Source of the DNA: Laguncularia racemosa
Taxonomy: Eukaryota; Streptophyta; Magnoliopsida; Myrtales; Combretaceae
NCBI GenBank assembly: GCA_037954665.1
Contig: JBBMOL010000072.1
Location: 2,258,340-2,322,339 of the forward strand
Direction: 5' to 3'
DNA length: 64,000 bases
This document shows positions 37,254-48,241 of this stretch, in pieces. Below the pieces are notes generated by a model. The model made no database searches. It worked only from the letters and a program-made list of their open reading frames with translations, and was not told the DNA's origin. How positions within the stretch are numbered: the first letter of the stretch is position 1; the number at the start of each line of letters is the position of its first letter. The translations under genes and the position numbers were made by a program.

Positions 37254-37635
37254 CATACACTACTTGCTTTCCCGCATACATCACACACATCCCTACACAC
37301 ATACACATACATACATCTTTATACACATCATACACTCTCAACCACATATACACACATACACACTTCATTCACACACACACATTCCGCATACACTACATCA
37401 CCTCCTCATTTACCCACACGCATGCACACACATACCATACTCCCTCATTCACATACATATACACTTTCCCATATACTTCATACACATATATCCTCCTACA
37501 TTCCGTACACCACCACACATACTTACATACACACCCTTACATGCCTTGTGGCAATCCACATACTTACACAAACCGCACATACCACACGCTATCCATGTGC
37601 CTACATTTCCTCCACACATGTCGCATATCATTTTA
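37254..37635. repeat. CACATAC-type tract, right part
   Basis: Same composition as 34265-35129 and again open in two frames (152 and 125 codons, Thr/His/Ser-rich). It ends at a purine-rich run ('gaaaagaaaaaaaaaaagg') near 37690. Confidence 0.85.
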
Positions 37636-37639
37636 AAAT

Positions 37640-38284
37640 AGAGGGGTAGCCGAAGGAGAGGAAAGAGAGGAAAAAAAGGGAGAGAGAAAAGAAAAAAAAA
37701 AAGGAAAGAGTAGAGGAAAAATAAATAAATAAATAACAAAATAAAATAAACATTTTATTTCAAAAGCTTACGTCTAACTCATCTAATTATCCCGAATATA
37801 AATATTCACTCCAAATTTACATTTGATATTACTAAATCTATAATTTAAATAAATTTTGTTATTTAACCAAATATCATTTGAAATTTACATTTCGAAAAAT
37901 TTATTATTCTACTTATTTTCTGTAATTATTTATATAATAATAATTTTGTTTTTGGAATTTTTTCGGACTTCACATATATTCTTTAAGGATTGACCAATTT
38001 CTTAAATATTGTTTTATAATTGCTATTTTGACTTCATATTTATTGTAAACATCCTGATCTAAGTTATCTAAATCTAAGTTTTCTGACATTTTTTAGGTTG
38101 AAGAAGATTTTAAAGGTGTTCTTTTAAACAAGTTTATTATTCTAATATTTCTTTTCCTAAGCCTAACAGTCTATTAGTTGATATCAGGTAGCACTATGTT
38201 GTCGCTAACCAATGCCCTCCCTACTTAAACCTCACTAAACAAGACATATTGTCGGGACCGTGAGCATCGTCTACAGAAGTGATT
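37640..38284. other. AT-rich intergenic DNA
   Basis: No gene or clear element. The purine-rich run at 37640-37740 is followed by AT-rich sequence up to the pararetroviral leader fragment. Confidence 0.4.
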
Positions 38285-38381
38285 GCTACGTAGATTGTTT
38301 ATGACATAGGAAATGAACAAACTCTAATAATGATGATCATTAAACTCTACCTCCTTCTCCCCCTAAATGAATAGACACTTG

Positions 38382-38393
38382 GCTTTGATACCA
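38382..38393 (-). other. Primer-binding site, inverted, copy B
   Basis: TGGTATCAAAGC on the minus strand: 11 of 12 to the initiator tRNA-Met complement. Its partner on the plus strand is TGGTATCAAAGA at 38721-38732. Confidence 0.65.
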
Positions 38394-38400
38394 TTTTGCA

Positions 38401-38720
38401 AGCTTTCAAGAATTTGTATAAAGGAATCTTTCTGTATTAATATCTTTGTAAGTTTTATTCAAAGAATTTAATTATCTTTCTCATATCACTTTCTGTTATT
38501 ACTTATCTGTTTCTTTTATATTCTGTTTATATAAGCTATTTTCATAAACCGATGCGTATTCTCCTAACAGAAGCAAAGAGAAACACCTTATGGTGGGATC
38601 TGTATATACATTCAGATTAAAAGACTTTAATCAACTTTAAATCTATTAGATTCTTTGCTATTTCAACATGTCTAAGTAGGAAATTAGACATTCATCTTCT
38701 TGTACAAATCCTAGCAAAAA
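38401..38720 (+). promoter_or_regulatory. Pararetroviral intergenic promoter region, copy B
   Basis: Matches the reverse complement of 26590-26915. Contains TATATAAG at 38528-38535, a fair TATA box. It sits between two primer sites of opposite orientation. Confidence 0.6.
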
Positions 38721-38732
38721 TGGTATCAAAGA

Positions 38733-39357
38733 TTTGTTGATCAAATATAGAAAAGATAATTATAATTTTTTGCACATAAGATTGATTCAACTATCCGTTG
38801 TTCCATTACACCGTATTGGCATCAATCAACCTGTTCTAGTATGGCTAAGAGATGCTAGAAATACTGACTTCAATGAATCAACGGTAACACTATTCCAGAC
38901 AAACCTTCATAAAAGCCCATGGTACACGGAGTGTTACCCAAATTTTACACTAAGCTTAGATGATCTAAGAATACTAGACAACCTAGCACTCCATCTTTAA
39001 TCTCAAAATAGTAATTATATAGAATGAACAAAGACCTTTGCCTTAGTACATAGAATATACTATAAGGTAATGAAATCAACAATTTCTCAAAAAGCTAAGA
39101 GTTTATCTCCTAAAAGAGAAACTATTTTGCTTGAATCAAACCCTAACAACATAAAAAGCTTTACTCCAAAGCCATTAAACTGGGATGAAGTAAAACTTCC
39201 AAAAGAATGGTTATTAGAGGAGGTAATACCACTTCGACTTTCTATTTTAAATAGGAATCCTACTTTGGTCAAAAGATTTCATAATGGAAATATCAAGATT
39301 AGATTTCCATTTGTTACAAACAAGGAGCCAATAGCTCCTCCTGCTCCATTATACTGA
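38733..39357 (+). pseudogene. Pararetroviral movement protein fragment, copy B
   Basis: Two open blocks (38734-39000, 39070-39357) cover the core and C-terminal part of a 30K-type movement protein, for example VWLRDARNTDFN and a downstream AKSLSPK segment. They are separated by a stop at 38998-39000. The N-terminal part is missing because the primer site is joined directly to mid-gene. The product would not be functional. Confidence 0.75.
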
Positions 39358-39600
39358 TAGAAACCCCTGGTTAAAGTTATACCCCAAGCGTAACACCCAG
39401 CTTATTGACAGGTTAGAAAAATTAAGAAATATTGATGAACTAACTGAATCAAAAAACGATCCAATTAGATTAAAGGGAGTAGATTTTTAACCTAAGATAT
39501 CTGAACCAATTTATCAAACAATTAGACCCAATTCTCCAACATTGTCCCAAATAAGTGAATTAAACACCATTAGTTCTCAAGAACCTTTTCAAATAAACAA

Positions 39601-41346
39601 AATAACTAAATATCTGCTATTGTTTTGCTTGATTCCTAGTTATAACCCTTTTTTAAATGTTTTACTATATTATCGTCGATTTATTTTATTTTTTTCCACA
39701 TAATACTAAGCATTCAAAGCTAATAACTTGCATCTTAAATTGAGACTAGCATCTTAAATATCTTTGCGAGTGAACTATTTTATCTAGGTGGATATATTAA
39801 ATGATGTGCTTTTGTCCAATTATAAGCACACAATATAATTGAGGATTCAATTACACAATTAATACTCAAAATGGCGTGATTCCAAATACGCAAATACCAA
39901 ATGGATGTAAGAACAAACAAGTATGTGATCTTCAATGGAACAACACGTAATTTAACTAAGATCCGATCTCAAATTGAAACGATCAAATCTGAAATTTACA
40001 ACCCTAATTCATGTGAAAGAACAAGTAACCAACAAATTGTACCTAGATATTACTCGCTAAACACAATTTGTTAAACAAAAAAAGTAAGATCGATATTACT
40101 CACAATTTACTCTTGTTGATTCTCGCCACGATTTCACAAAGAAATTGATAAGAGATCTTTGTTTGCAAGGAAGAACCCTCACGTCACAAAGTGTGTATAT
40201 TTCTCAAAATTGTCAAAAAGCTACCTGAAAAAAAAAACCCTAATTAGCAAGTATTTATACTTGCTCCAATTAGGATAAAAACACACCAAAAATTACAAAG
40301 ATGCCACTAAGTGGCCGGTTTCAAAATCATGAAATACAAGTATAAAATAAAATGGTCGGTTTTCATAAGCAACAATTACAATTACAAATGGTCTTCAAGT
40401 AGCCGGTTCTTCACTTCAATTGAACAATTTGTGAGCCGTTAGATGTGACTCCAAGAATGTTTCGCAAGTTGATCCTTAGTGCATGTTATTTGGCCATCCT
40501 GTAAAACCGATAAATGTACCTATTAAGGTGCAAAAATCAAACATTATTAGATACATGCGGCCATATGTGGATGTTCGGGATCATGCATCCAAGTCAAGTT
40601 CCCCCACTACTAGAACTGCAGGGTGGATTCCCATTATTAAAGATAACTTATTTGAATTTTGTTGACTAAATGTGGTCTAAACCTTTGTCAAAACATGTTT
40701 TAACACCTATTCAAATGAATTAAAATAGAGGACTTGGATTATATTTCTTAGAAGGCTAATTAAGACATTTTTAAGTATAAAACGATAAGATTTTGATGCG
40801 TGAGATATAAGTGTGAATCAAATAATCCAAATGACTTCACTTTTTTTTCTTCAAATTTACTCTTTTTGTATTTTGTTCGTAATTCCTTCACTTTAAGCTA
40901 GAAATTTTTTTTTTTTTTGACAAGGTTATAGTCTTTACCTTCTACTTTTCCTAATGGTCTTTACTGTGTACTATAAATAAATGCCATTTGTTAATAGCAC
41001 TATCTATTAAAATTATATATTTTAGTGTTATTTCCACGTATGCTTCGACCTATATACCCATTTATGTTATATTAATTTATTTCCTTCTTAATGTAATTAC
41101 TTCTAATTTTTCAGTCTACCTAATGTTTAATATTCATGAAAATGAAGTGTGGTGATGAAACACGATAATTTATGCATATATCTGCCTTATTTATGAACTC
41201 AAAGTACAGGTTCCTATTATGTTCACTATTTACAATGAATAAGTGTCCCTTAACATGATGAATGGTCAATAAAATTTGTTTACCTTTTTCAATTCAAGCT
41301 CTCAATATGTGCTTATATATGCCTAATTACAATTGAAATAGCATAT
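39601..41346 (+). repeat. R2 copy 2, interrupted by an 832-bp insertion
   Basis: 39601-39801 and 40635-41346 align with R2 copy 1 (25525-26415). The gap is an insertion described separately. At its right end the match stops near 41346 ('attgaaatag' here, 'attgaaacag' in copy 1). Confidence 0.75.
39802..40633 (-). mobile_element. Insertion in R2 copy 2, probable solo LTR
   Basis: Read on the minus strand it starts TGGGAATCC and ends GCACATCA (TG...CA), and has a TATAAATACTTGC motif near 40250 followed by leader-like sequence. TATTAAA occurs at both edges (39795-39801 and 40635-40641) and once in uninterrupted copy 1, which supports a target duplication. One extra T at the right edge makes the exact duplication length uncertain. 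Confidence 0.6.
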
Positions 41347-41849
41347 ATGCACGTGTATTACCATATTATATTGAAATCATGATACATGGTTACAATCGGT
41401 TTGCACGTAGTAAAGTAAAACTAGTTTTATAACTATGGTGTACCCAACCTAACAAGCATGTACACGCATTTAGTCCTTATATATGTATATATATTGTGTA
41501 TGTACATATATAGTTAGATATAGATTAATTGAATAAAACTTAAGTTAAGATGACTTATTTAGGTTCATTCATTTTTTAAATTCACAATAGCTATCCAAAA
41601 AAATTTGTTTTTAATTAAATTAAAATGATAAAACTTGACGTTATGCAATGTAGCAAGCCACCTAAATTAATATTCTTATGCTGTTATGAATAAAAGACAC
41701 CGATCTTCATCTATATCCTCAGCAGCCGGATATTGAAATCGAAACATCTGCTTCATCATACTATTTTACTAGTATTAATAAACCGATAAAAAAGGCGTAA
41801 GTCCATAATGATAAAAAACAATGTTTGATTCCAAAAGGCCTAGCCTATC
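41347..41849. other. AT-rich intergenic DNA
   Basis: No gene or recognisable element. Contains a short TATATA run near 41480. Confidence 0.4.
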
Positions 41850-42297
41850 TTCGTTGGAAAGCATCGTTGAGAGGAGTCATTATTTTCAACAAGGGCCTTC
41901 TCTCACTGTGCCTTTTTAAAGCCACTATCGTTTGTCCATCAAGCCAAAACAAAATATCAAAATCAAGAATTTACTGTTCGTCAATCTCAACCATGACTGG
42001 CACCCAAATCACCAGAGAAATTTCTCTGCTGTTTTTGCATAGCGGATGTTCTTGCCTACAACAAAAAAGATCCATCATGCTATTGTCTAACCCCTCTTTG
42101 TAAGGGTCGTTATGGAAATAGAATTGGAAAATATTATTGCTAAAAATGTCAGATGGTGTGGAAAGAGGAACAGCACATGTAAATTGAGCCAAAGCTACAT
42201 ACATGATCCGTTGCTACAACCCAAACAAGAGCATGGAAGCAACACAAAGATGGAGGGATATCAAGACCGTTCCACTTCCAACAACAGCGACTATTAG
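41850..42297 (-). pseudogene. Unrecognised coding-like remnant
   Basis: One minus-strand frame is open from 42297 to 41850 apart from two stops, just upstream of 42204 and at 41971-41973. It is less AT-rich than its surroundings. The translation has a hydrophobic N-terminal stretch (VAVVGSGTVLISLHLCVASM), then QFYFHNDPYKEGLDNSMMD, REISLVIWVPVMVEIDE and, beyond the second stop, FDILFWLDGQTIVALKRHS. The pattern hints at a decayed membrane-associated plant protein. I do not recognise the family. Confidence 0.35.
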
Positions 42298-42377
42298 AAC
42301 AAAATCATTGGAGATGGAAAATAATTACTTTGACAAGTGAAAAATTAATTTTGTGATACTGTCCCCGCTCTAGAGAA

Positions 42378-42735
42378 TAAGTCACTCTCATAATTCAATA
42401 AAACTTTCTCAAACTCTTGTGAAAAATTATGTATTAAAATAATTGAAGACATCTATCATACGTATTTTCTATAAAAAAGACACACATACACACACAAATA
42501 TTTAATTTCAACAATTGGTTTATACTCGTTTATTTAATAGACATGACTATTTATAAATTGCTAATAACAACTAGATAATAACTAACCAGAAACCGGACAA
42601 CAAGTGGCTTGCAATCAGCTCAGCTTGCTATCGATCTGCAACCGATCTTATAAATACTTCACTCTCTCCTTTCTCTTTAATGTAAGATTACTACTCTCTA
42701 TTACAATTTACACTAATAATCCCCTACTAAATTGT
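42378..42735. repeat. LTR-like direct repeat, left copy
   Basis: Aligns with 43808-44195. Shared anchors are 'tctcaaact', 'cgtttatttaa..atgactatt', 'ctctttaatgt' and 'aatttacactaat'. The two copies bracket a copia RT fragment and may be its decayed LTRs. Divergence is considerable. Confidence 0.5.
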
Positions 42736-43556
42736 AATATAGACTTTCTACATGATAAATATCGCACATACAAGAAGGTATCTCTCGATTTAAACTTTCA
42801 ATTAGTGCAAGTATTTTAAAGTTTTAATGAAATAAGTGGTGTCTTATCAATCAAACCAATATTTCTAGTATTAAAGCCAAAAAATACTGCACACATAATA
42901 TTCATTACTAAGAGGTTTATAATTGCTTTTAGCATGATTATAGTCATGTGCTAATCCTGATATTCATGCACATTTACAACAGTGAACTCAATATGCTCTT
43001 ATTGAAGCAGTACTACTTCTATGTTCATATAGGTGAAGACAAACTTCTTTATTTTACTTCATTAAGAGATTTAGTTACTTATCCTCCAAATTCATTAATG
43101 TAGCACTAATATAATTGATTTGAATGAGACTCTCTATTTAGTGCTAAAACAGATACTTTACAATAACTTGTTTTTACCCATTAAACTTTGAAATTAGTTA
43201 TTTAATTCGAAGTCCAGTTACCATTACCAGTGTCATTAGTGAGTTTCAACTTAAGAACTTATTTCACTTATTGTTGATCTCGTCAAATTTTTACATAGAT
43301 AATGGTAATACTACCACCTAAGATCAACTTGTGGATATACTAATGTCTTAAGCTTATATGTCTAAACTTGTCTTTATTGATCTAGTTATATGCTTTATAC
43401 ATTGCACTTTGACAATACCAAAAAACAACTGGTAGTAGTTATGGCCATAACTCTATATCCAATAATAATTCCTTACATGTTGCTATCAAAGCAATAAACT
43501 TATACTCCATTATTGAATATGATATACAAGTTTGTTTCTTAAGTGCCTAACTAGTG
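42736..43556. other. AT-rich DNA between LTR-like repeat and copia fragment
   Basis: No coding sequence recognised. Possibly degraded internal sequence of the same element. Confidence 0.35.
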
Positions 43557-43862
43557 ACTCCTCATCCATGTATTATTGGTCATAATTGAATCCATTTCAT
43601 CATTTACTACCTCCTTCCAAAATGAAGCATCTTTAGATGACATTACATCATTAAATGTGTTATGATCTTCTTTTGTATGAAACGGAATTGTGAATTTATT
43701 TAATACTTGAGTTTTATTCCCCTCAATAAGGAAGACAATAGATATGGGAGAAATGAAGTCAAAATCTAAAAATTTCTCTTTCTGATTATATGACTTCTTT
43801 TTGGTCCAATGGATATAATAAAGCTCTCTCAAACTATCTTTTATAAAGTTGAGAAAAATCAT
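43557..43862 (-). pseudogene. Ty1/copia reverse transcriptase fragment
   Basis: The frame contains DVMSSKDASFWKEVVNDEM and DSIMTNNTW, the characteristic start of the copia RT domain, preceded by the divergent integrase-RT linker. The match ends abruptly after NNTW at the 3' side, so the RT core, YVDD box and RNase H are absent. The upstream part of the frame runs into the flanking LTR-like repeat. Confidence 0.75.
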
Positions 43863-44195
43863 GTATTACAACAATTAAAGAAATCTGCCATATTTATTTT
43901 TATTGGAGAGACACAACCATTTAATTTAAAAAGATGTATCCATTTTTTATGCCCATTTATTTAACAAATATGACTATTCATAAGTTGTTAATAACTATAT
44001 AGTAATCGACTAGCAATTGGCTAGTAACTAGTCAGCAACCAGCCTTATAACTGATCAATAACCATTTTGCAATTAACTTACAACCGTCCTGCAATGGGTT
44101 TGCGATTGACCTAATTAACACTTTGCTCTTTTTTTTTTCGCTCTTCAATGTATCAATACTACTCTATATTATAATTTACACTAATAGCAACACAT
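43808..44195. repeat. LTR-like direct repeat, right copy
   Basis: Partner of 42378-42735. See that entry for shared anchors. Confidence 0.5.
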
Positions 44196-45269
44196 CTTCC
44201 TCTTCTACCATGATTGAAGCCAATGGATGTACGTGGTTATTTTATTGTTTTGTTTTGCTTTTTAGTCTTCAATTTTTTAACCATGCTTTTAGTAGTTTCA
44301 TTCTTGTTTGTTTAGTTGATATTGAGTCGTAGTCGATCGGTGAGAAGTTGGGATTAGTTTTTTCTTTTTTTTTGTGTTTTTTTGTAGAAGTGGGCAGTAA
44401 AACTTAAATAGTAGTTGTTTATAGAGTTTTCCTATACCAATCTTACAAGTTTAACCTTTTAGGTCTAGTGGATGTGGTTATGAAGTTCAACATGACTTGA
44501 TAAGTTTTTTTCTTTTGGAAAAATATGATTACACACTATCAATTGCCTGAACAAAAAAATCAATAGCAAAATTTAGTAGCTTAACGTCTTCTGGCTCATA
44601 CCTCCAATTCAATTGCTCAAATTTTAGTGACTTATGATGAAAATGTGTAAGTGGACACCACAAACTCGCATCAAAGTTTACTTCTTGTAGTGTAAGTTAA
44701 TGTTCCTTCAATGGTTCCTATTGTTTGTTACTTACTACTTCAAGCAAGAAATGTCAAATCACTAGCCACATATTGAGAGGTAGGAGGGTCAAAAGCTATA
44801 TGTATATGTTGACACTAAGTCTATACTTGAGTTTTTATGTATAAAATTTATTTCTAGTATTAGTAGCAACCTCACTCAATATCATTAACTTTGAGATCAG
44901 TTATCCATGTCATCAACAACTACCCAAAGACCAACTATGGAGAAGTTAGTGATCGATATTAGTATTATTGTTTTGTAATTTAATATAATAAGGGCAGAAT
45001 AGTCCCTTTTCACCTATATTAGAGTAACACACCCTAATGACCTTGTATTTTACTTTGTTACCGTGTTAAGTTTAGCTCCATATGAGCTAAACTAAAAGCT
45101 TAAGCGTATTAAATATGGTTTAGACTATTGTATTTGTTACTTAACGCTATTAAAGAGCATGTATTGGTTGAATTAGCAAACGTGCCTTGAAAATCCCAAT
45201 GATGATAACTAATAATTGGGTAGTATTGGCAATTGCAGAGAATCCGACACTCTAGGTTGCAAATACGAA
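44196..45269. other. Intergenic DNA, no gene
   Basis: AT-rich. TTCTTGTAGTG at 44682-44692 resembles a CACTA right terminus but has no demonstrable partner. No other element is recognised. Confidence 0.4.
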
Positions 45270-45995
45270 AACAAAGGATCAGCAGTTGCTCATCTTTGAT
45301 ATAATGCTTATCTCCTTGTATATTGTATTTAGGTATTCTCTCAATTTGATGAAAATGCTTACTTCAAATATCATCTTGATAAATTGTTATTCATTTGATA
45401 TATAACACCTAAATTTAAAAATTTTCTTTAAATGCTTTTTCATTGTTGATTTTCTTAGGGCGAGAGTTTGATCATTCTTAGCTTATGTCTGCATTTATTT
45501 ATTAGTCTCTCTATTCTCAATACTTAAAGAAAGTTGATGAGTGATGTAATCTAAACTTTAAATAAACCATTATATAACAATATATTTGTTAGAAATTTAA
45601 AGTCTTTCATGTTAGAGAATGTTACCGATTGTATTGGTGGTTATTAATTAATTATTGGATTCTCTATGAATTTTGATGAGCCTTCATGTAAGTGTTTACA
45701 GACCACAAAGTATAACATCTAAACTAGGGAAAGTGTGCATATCAACTTTCATAGGATTGGTGCGCCTCTTCCCTTTCTCAATTTTTATAACAGCTCGTTA
45801 GCTTAGATATTATGGCCTTTCCAATTGGTTTGATGTAATGGAACTATATTATTGAATTTACTAAGTTTAAGGCATAGATTGCTTTTAGTTCAACCTTCAA
45901 TATTAGCTATTCTAGTACCAATTTATGTTTGTTAACCGTTGTGACATCGTATGCTATTCTTTTAGGTTTTATCTTATAGATCTCTTTGTAAGGGA
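45270..45995. repeat. R3 copy 1
   Basis: Aligns collinearly with 61735-62478. Shared anchors are 'tattctcaatacttaaagaa', 'tctatgaattttgatga', 'ctttctcaatttttata' and 'atggcctttccaattggtt'. It lies between the copia-like primer site at 46231 and the 43.6-kb fragment, so it may be retroelement leader sequence. Confidence 0.7.
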
Positions 45996-46230
45996 TCTAC
46001 CAACCTATATCAAGTCAAATATTCTACTACTCAATATCTTCCACAATTCATATGAGATTCCATTCATATAAGGTGTCACAGTCTACTCCTTCTCTCCTCC
46101 AATGCATGGAGTATCACAATCTTTCTTCCTTAAACATGTGATGTTCTAGTCACAAGACCTTATGACTAGGCTCAGATCTTCCTCCCCTTTTCGGTTATTG
46201 CTAAATCACACACCTATTGGTAAGGGGTCG
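45996..46230 (-). other. Putative retroelement leader next to the primer site
   Basis: Lies directly downstream, on the minus strand, of the primer-binding site at 46231-46242. No coding frame. Confidence 0.35.
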
Positions 46231-46242
46231 ACTTTGATACCA
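46231..46242 (-). other. tRNA-Met type primer-binding site
   Basis: TGGTATCAAAGT on the minus strand matches TGGTATCAGAGC at 10 of 12. It lies two bases past the LTR end at 46245, the expected place for a 5' LTR. Confidence 0.65.
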
Positions 46243-46244
46243 TT

Positions 46245-46672
46245 TGTAATATATATGGCAAGTCATACATATGTATAACATTAGAACACCATATAAACAA
46301 GTAATTAGCAAACTTACTTCATTTGGAAGATATAGTTAATAATAGAAGTAGTTGAATCACAATAACACTAATTAGTCTTGCTCTTTGCTCTTCCTTTCTT
46401 TAGTGGCTCTCGATGGTTATATCCACTAGTTGAAAGTGAAAAGATGACTTAGCTATACCACCCCCTTCCCGATTAAGGCTTTTAATAGGTTAGACCTACA
46501 TAGCTGCCTTACCACACTAAACTAACGAGATGTACATATCTCATTTCTCGTAATCACATTTCCTTAGACTTGTCATGCATGTTTGTATACCCGAACTAAA
46601 TCATCAGCCCATTTTATTAAATAAAGATTTTCCAATTAATATTAGCCACAATTAAAAAAAAAAACTTTAACA
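46245..46672 (-). mobile_element. LTR (428 bp) flanked by both a PPT and a PBS
   Basis: On the minus strand it starts TGTTAAAG and ends ATATTACA, with short inverted termini (TGT/ACA). Immediately upstream is the purine tract CCCAAGTGGGAGAA (46686-46673), typical just before a copia 3' LTR. Immediately downstream is the primer site, typical of a 5' LTR. One LTR thus serves two internal regions, the hallmark of a tandem retroelement array. Confidence 0.65.
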
Positions 46673-46968
46673 TTCTCCCACTTGGGCAATATTAATTGGG
46701 GTTGTTGATTTTTTTTTTTTTTTTTTGAAAGCACAATTCCAAGCTAATAAACTGATTTTTAATGTATCCACAATTGAAAAAATATTTAATGCCATAAACA
46801 ATATCTCTATGGTATCTTTCTGTACAGTCATCTAATATCGAATCATGTTTTGTATAAAACATTAGTAAATAATAGTAGTTTATATTACGTAAAGTACTAA
46901 ATTTTTTTTACTATTAATATTATGAAAAAGAATGAGTATTATTGAATAATTAACTGTCTAATTACTCA

Positions 46969-47498
46969 TATTAAAAAGGAAAAATATATTTTTAGTTTTC
47001 AACATTTACTTACTTTTATATTTGAATCCTTAACATTTTTTTTTTTGAGTTCTCAACATTTTTAAAACTTTATAAAAAAAAAAACAGGATTTTCATTAAC
47101 TATGTTAAATTTTCTATTCATCTTGAGCATATATTAGTTCTCGATTAGCCTTAAATCAGTTAGCTAAGATGAATAAGGTACACACAAACTTTTTCAACTC
47201 ATTTGTTTAATTTTAATAATTATTTTTGTTATATTATATTTATTTAATATTATTTTTTATTATATTATGTAAATAAATATATCTAATATTATCATTTTGT
47301 CAAGTTGATTATTATAGACAAATTTGAAGTCAATAAGTGTTACAAATTGGTGGAAATTTTAATATATTTGATAGAAGTCCTTTTTTTGTAAGGTTTTAAA
47401 AATATTGATTACTTAAATAGAAAAAAAAAAGGTTGATGACTCAAATAGAAAAGTGGGTAAACATTAAGAATTAAAAATGTACTTTTCCCTATTAAAAA
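46969..47498. mobile_element. Mutator-like MITE, 512 bp with ~110-bp TIRs
   Basis: Body 46978-47489. The left arm (GGAAAAATATATTTTTAG...) and the reverse complement of the right arm (GGGAAAAGTACATTTTTAA...) align for about 110 bp, including 'ctatttgagt' versus 'atatttgaat' and a T-run. A perfect 9-bp duplication TATTAAAAA flanks it (46969-46977, 47490-47498). Long inverted repeats plus a 9-bp duplication fit the Mutator superfamily. No transposase. Confidence 0.8.
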
Positions 47499-48241
47499 AA
47501 AGCATATATGCATATATATTTTCATAACATAACTAACTAAATAATCTTGTAAAGTTAATATAAAAAATTATAAAATACTATATTATTTATAAATTTTTTA
47601 TAATCTTACTAAAAGTTTATTTTTTTAATATTCTAAAGTATATCAAATTCCTGTAATTAATACATAAAAAAGGTTCAAATTTACTTTTTTATTCAGTATT
47701 ATATTGTATCGAGGTATATTTATTTCTATATATATAAGATATATTATAATTGTAATAATAAGTAAATATGTTTCTATGAATAATTTTAATATTAATTTTA
47801 ATACTACATATCAGGTCCCCTAATAACACGATTATGCTTCTGCCTCTTACAAGACCAATGCAGGGTTAAAAACACTAGTGACCATACTAATAATGGATCT
47901 CAATGTGACTATGTAGTAAGAAAATAACACATTTCATGATTAATGTGCCATCTTCATTGTCAATCCTTTACTAATTTATCCAAAACCTTTATGAGAAATT
48001 TATGTAGCATCAAAATACCTATATCATGTCTCATACATACCCACACCGCATGATTGACTTATGGTATTATTTACTGATATTAAGACATGCACATAACATA
48101 GTTGTCATAGCTTACATAATACAACAATAAAAATCAAATATAAATCGATAGACTGATGATTATCAATATTATAAAATAAACATCTCAAATGTGGAAATCT
48201 TAACATAATAATGCCAAGCAAAACATATAGTGAAAGTCTAA
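47499..48241. other. AT-rich DNA downstream of the copia pol
   Basis: No gene recognised. Expected to include the copia 3' untranslated part, but no second copy of the 119-bp LTR was found. Confidence 0.35.

Larger units (their letters stand above)
38285..39600 (+). mobile_element. Endogenous pararetrovirus relic, copy B (rearranged)
   Basis: Three viral parts are joined in an abnormal order. Positions 38285-38393 are leader plus primer site in reverse orientation. Positions 38401-38720 are the intergenic region in forward orientation. Positions 38721-39600 are a primer site fused to the middle of the movement gene and the start of the capsid region, forward. Each part aligns with copy A. 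The movement fragment is open at 38734-39000 and 39070-39357; a TAA at 38998-39000 interrupts it. The relic ends at 39600 where R2 copy 2 starts. No complete viral gene is present. Confidence 0.8.

Noticed and set aside
37191..37649. 152- and 125-codon frames as genes
   Set aside because: Continuation of the same tract, with the same reasoning.
24635..44692. One 20-kb CACTA element from CACTACAAGAAA (24635) to TTCTTGTAGTG (44692)
   Set aside because: The flanking triplets differ (gaa and taa), no transposase is present, and the interior is a mix of unrelated elements.
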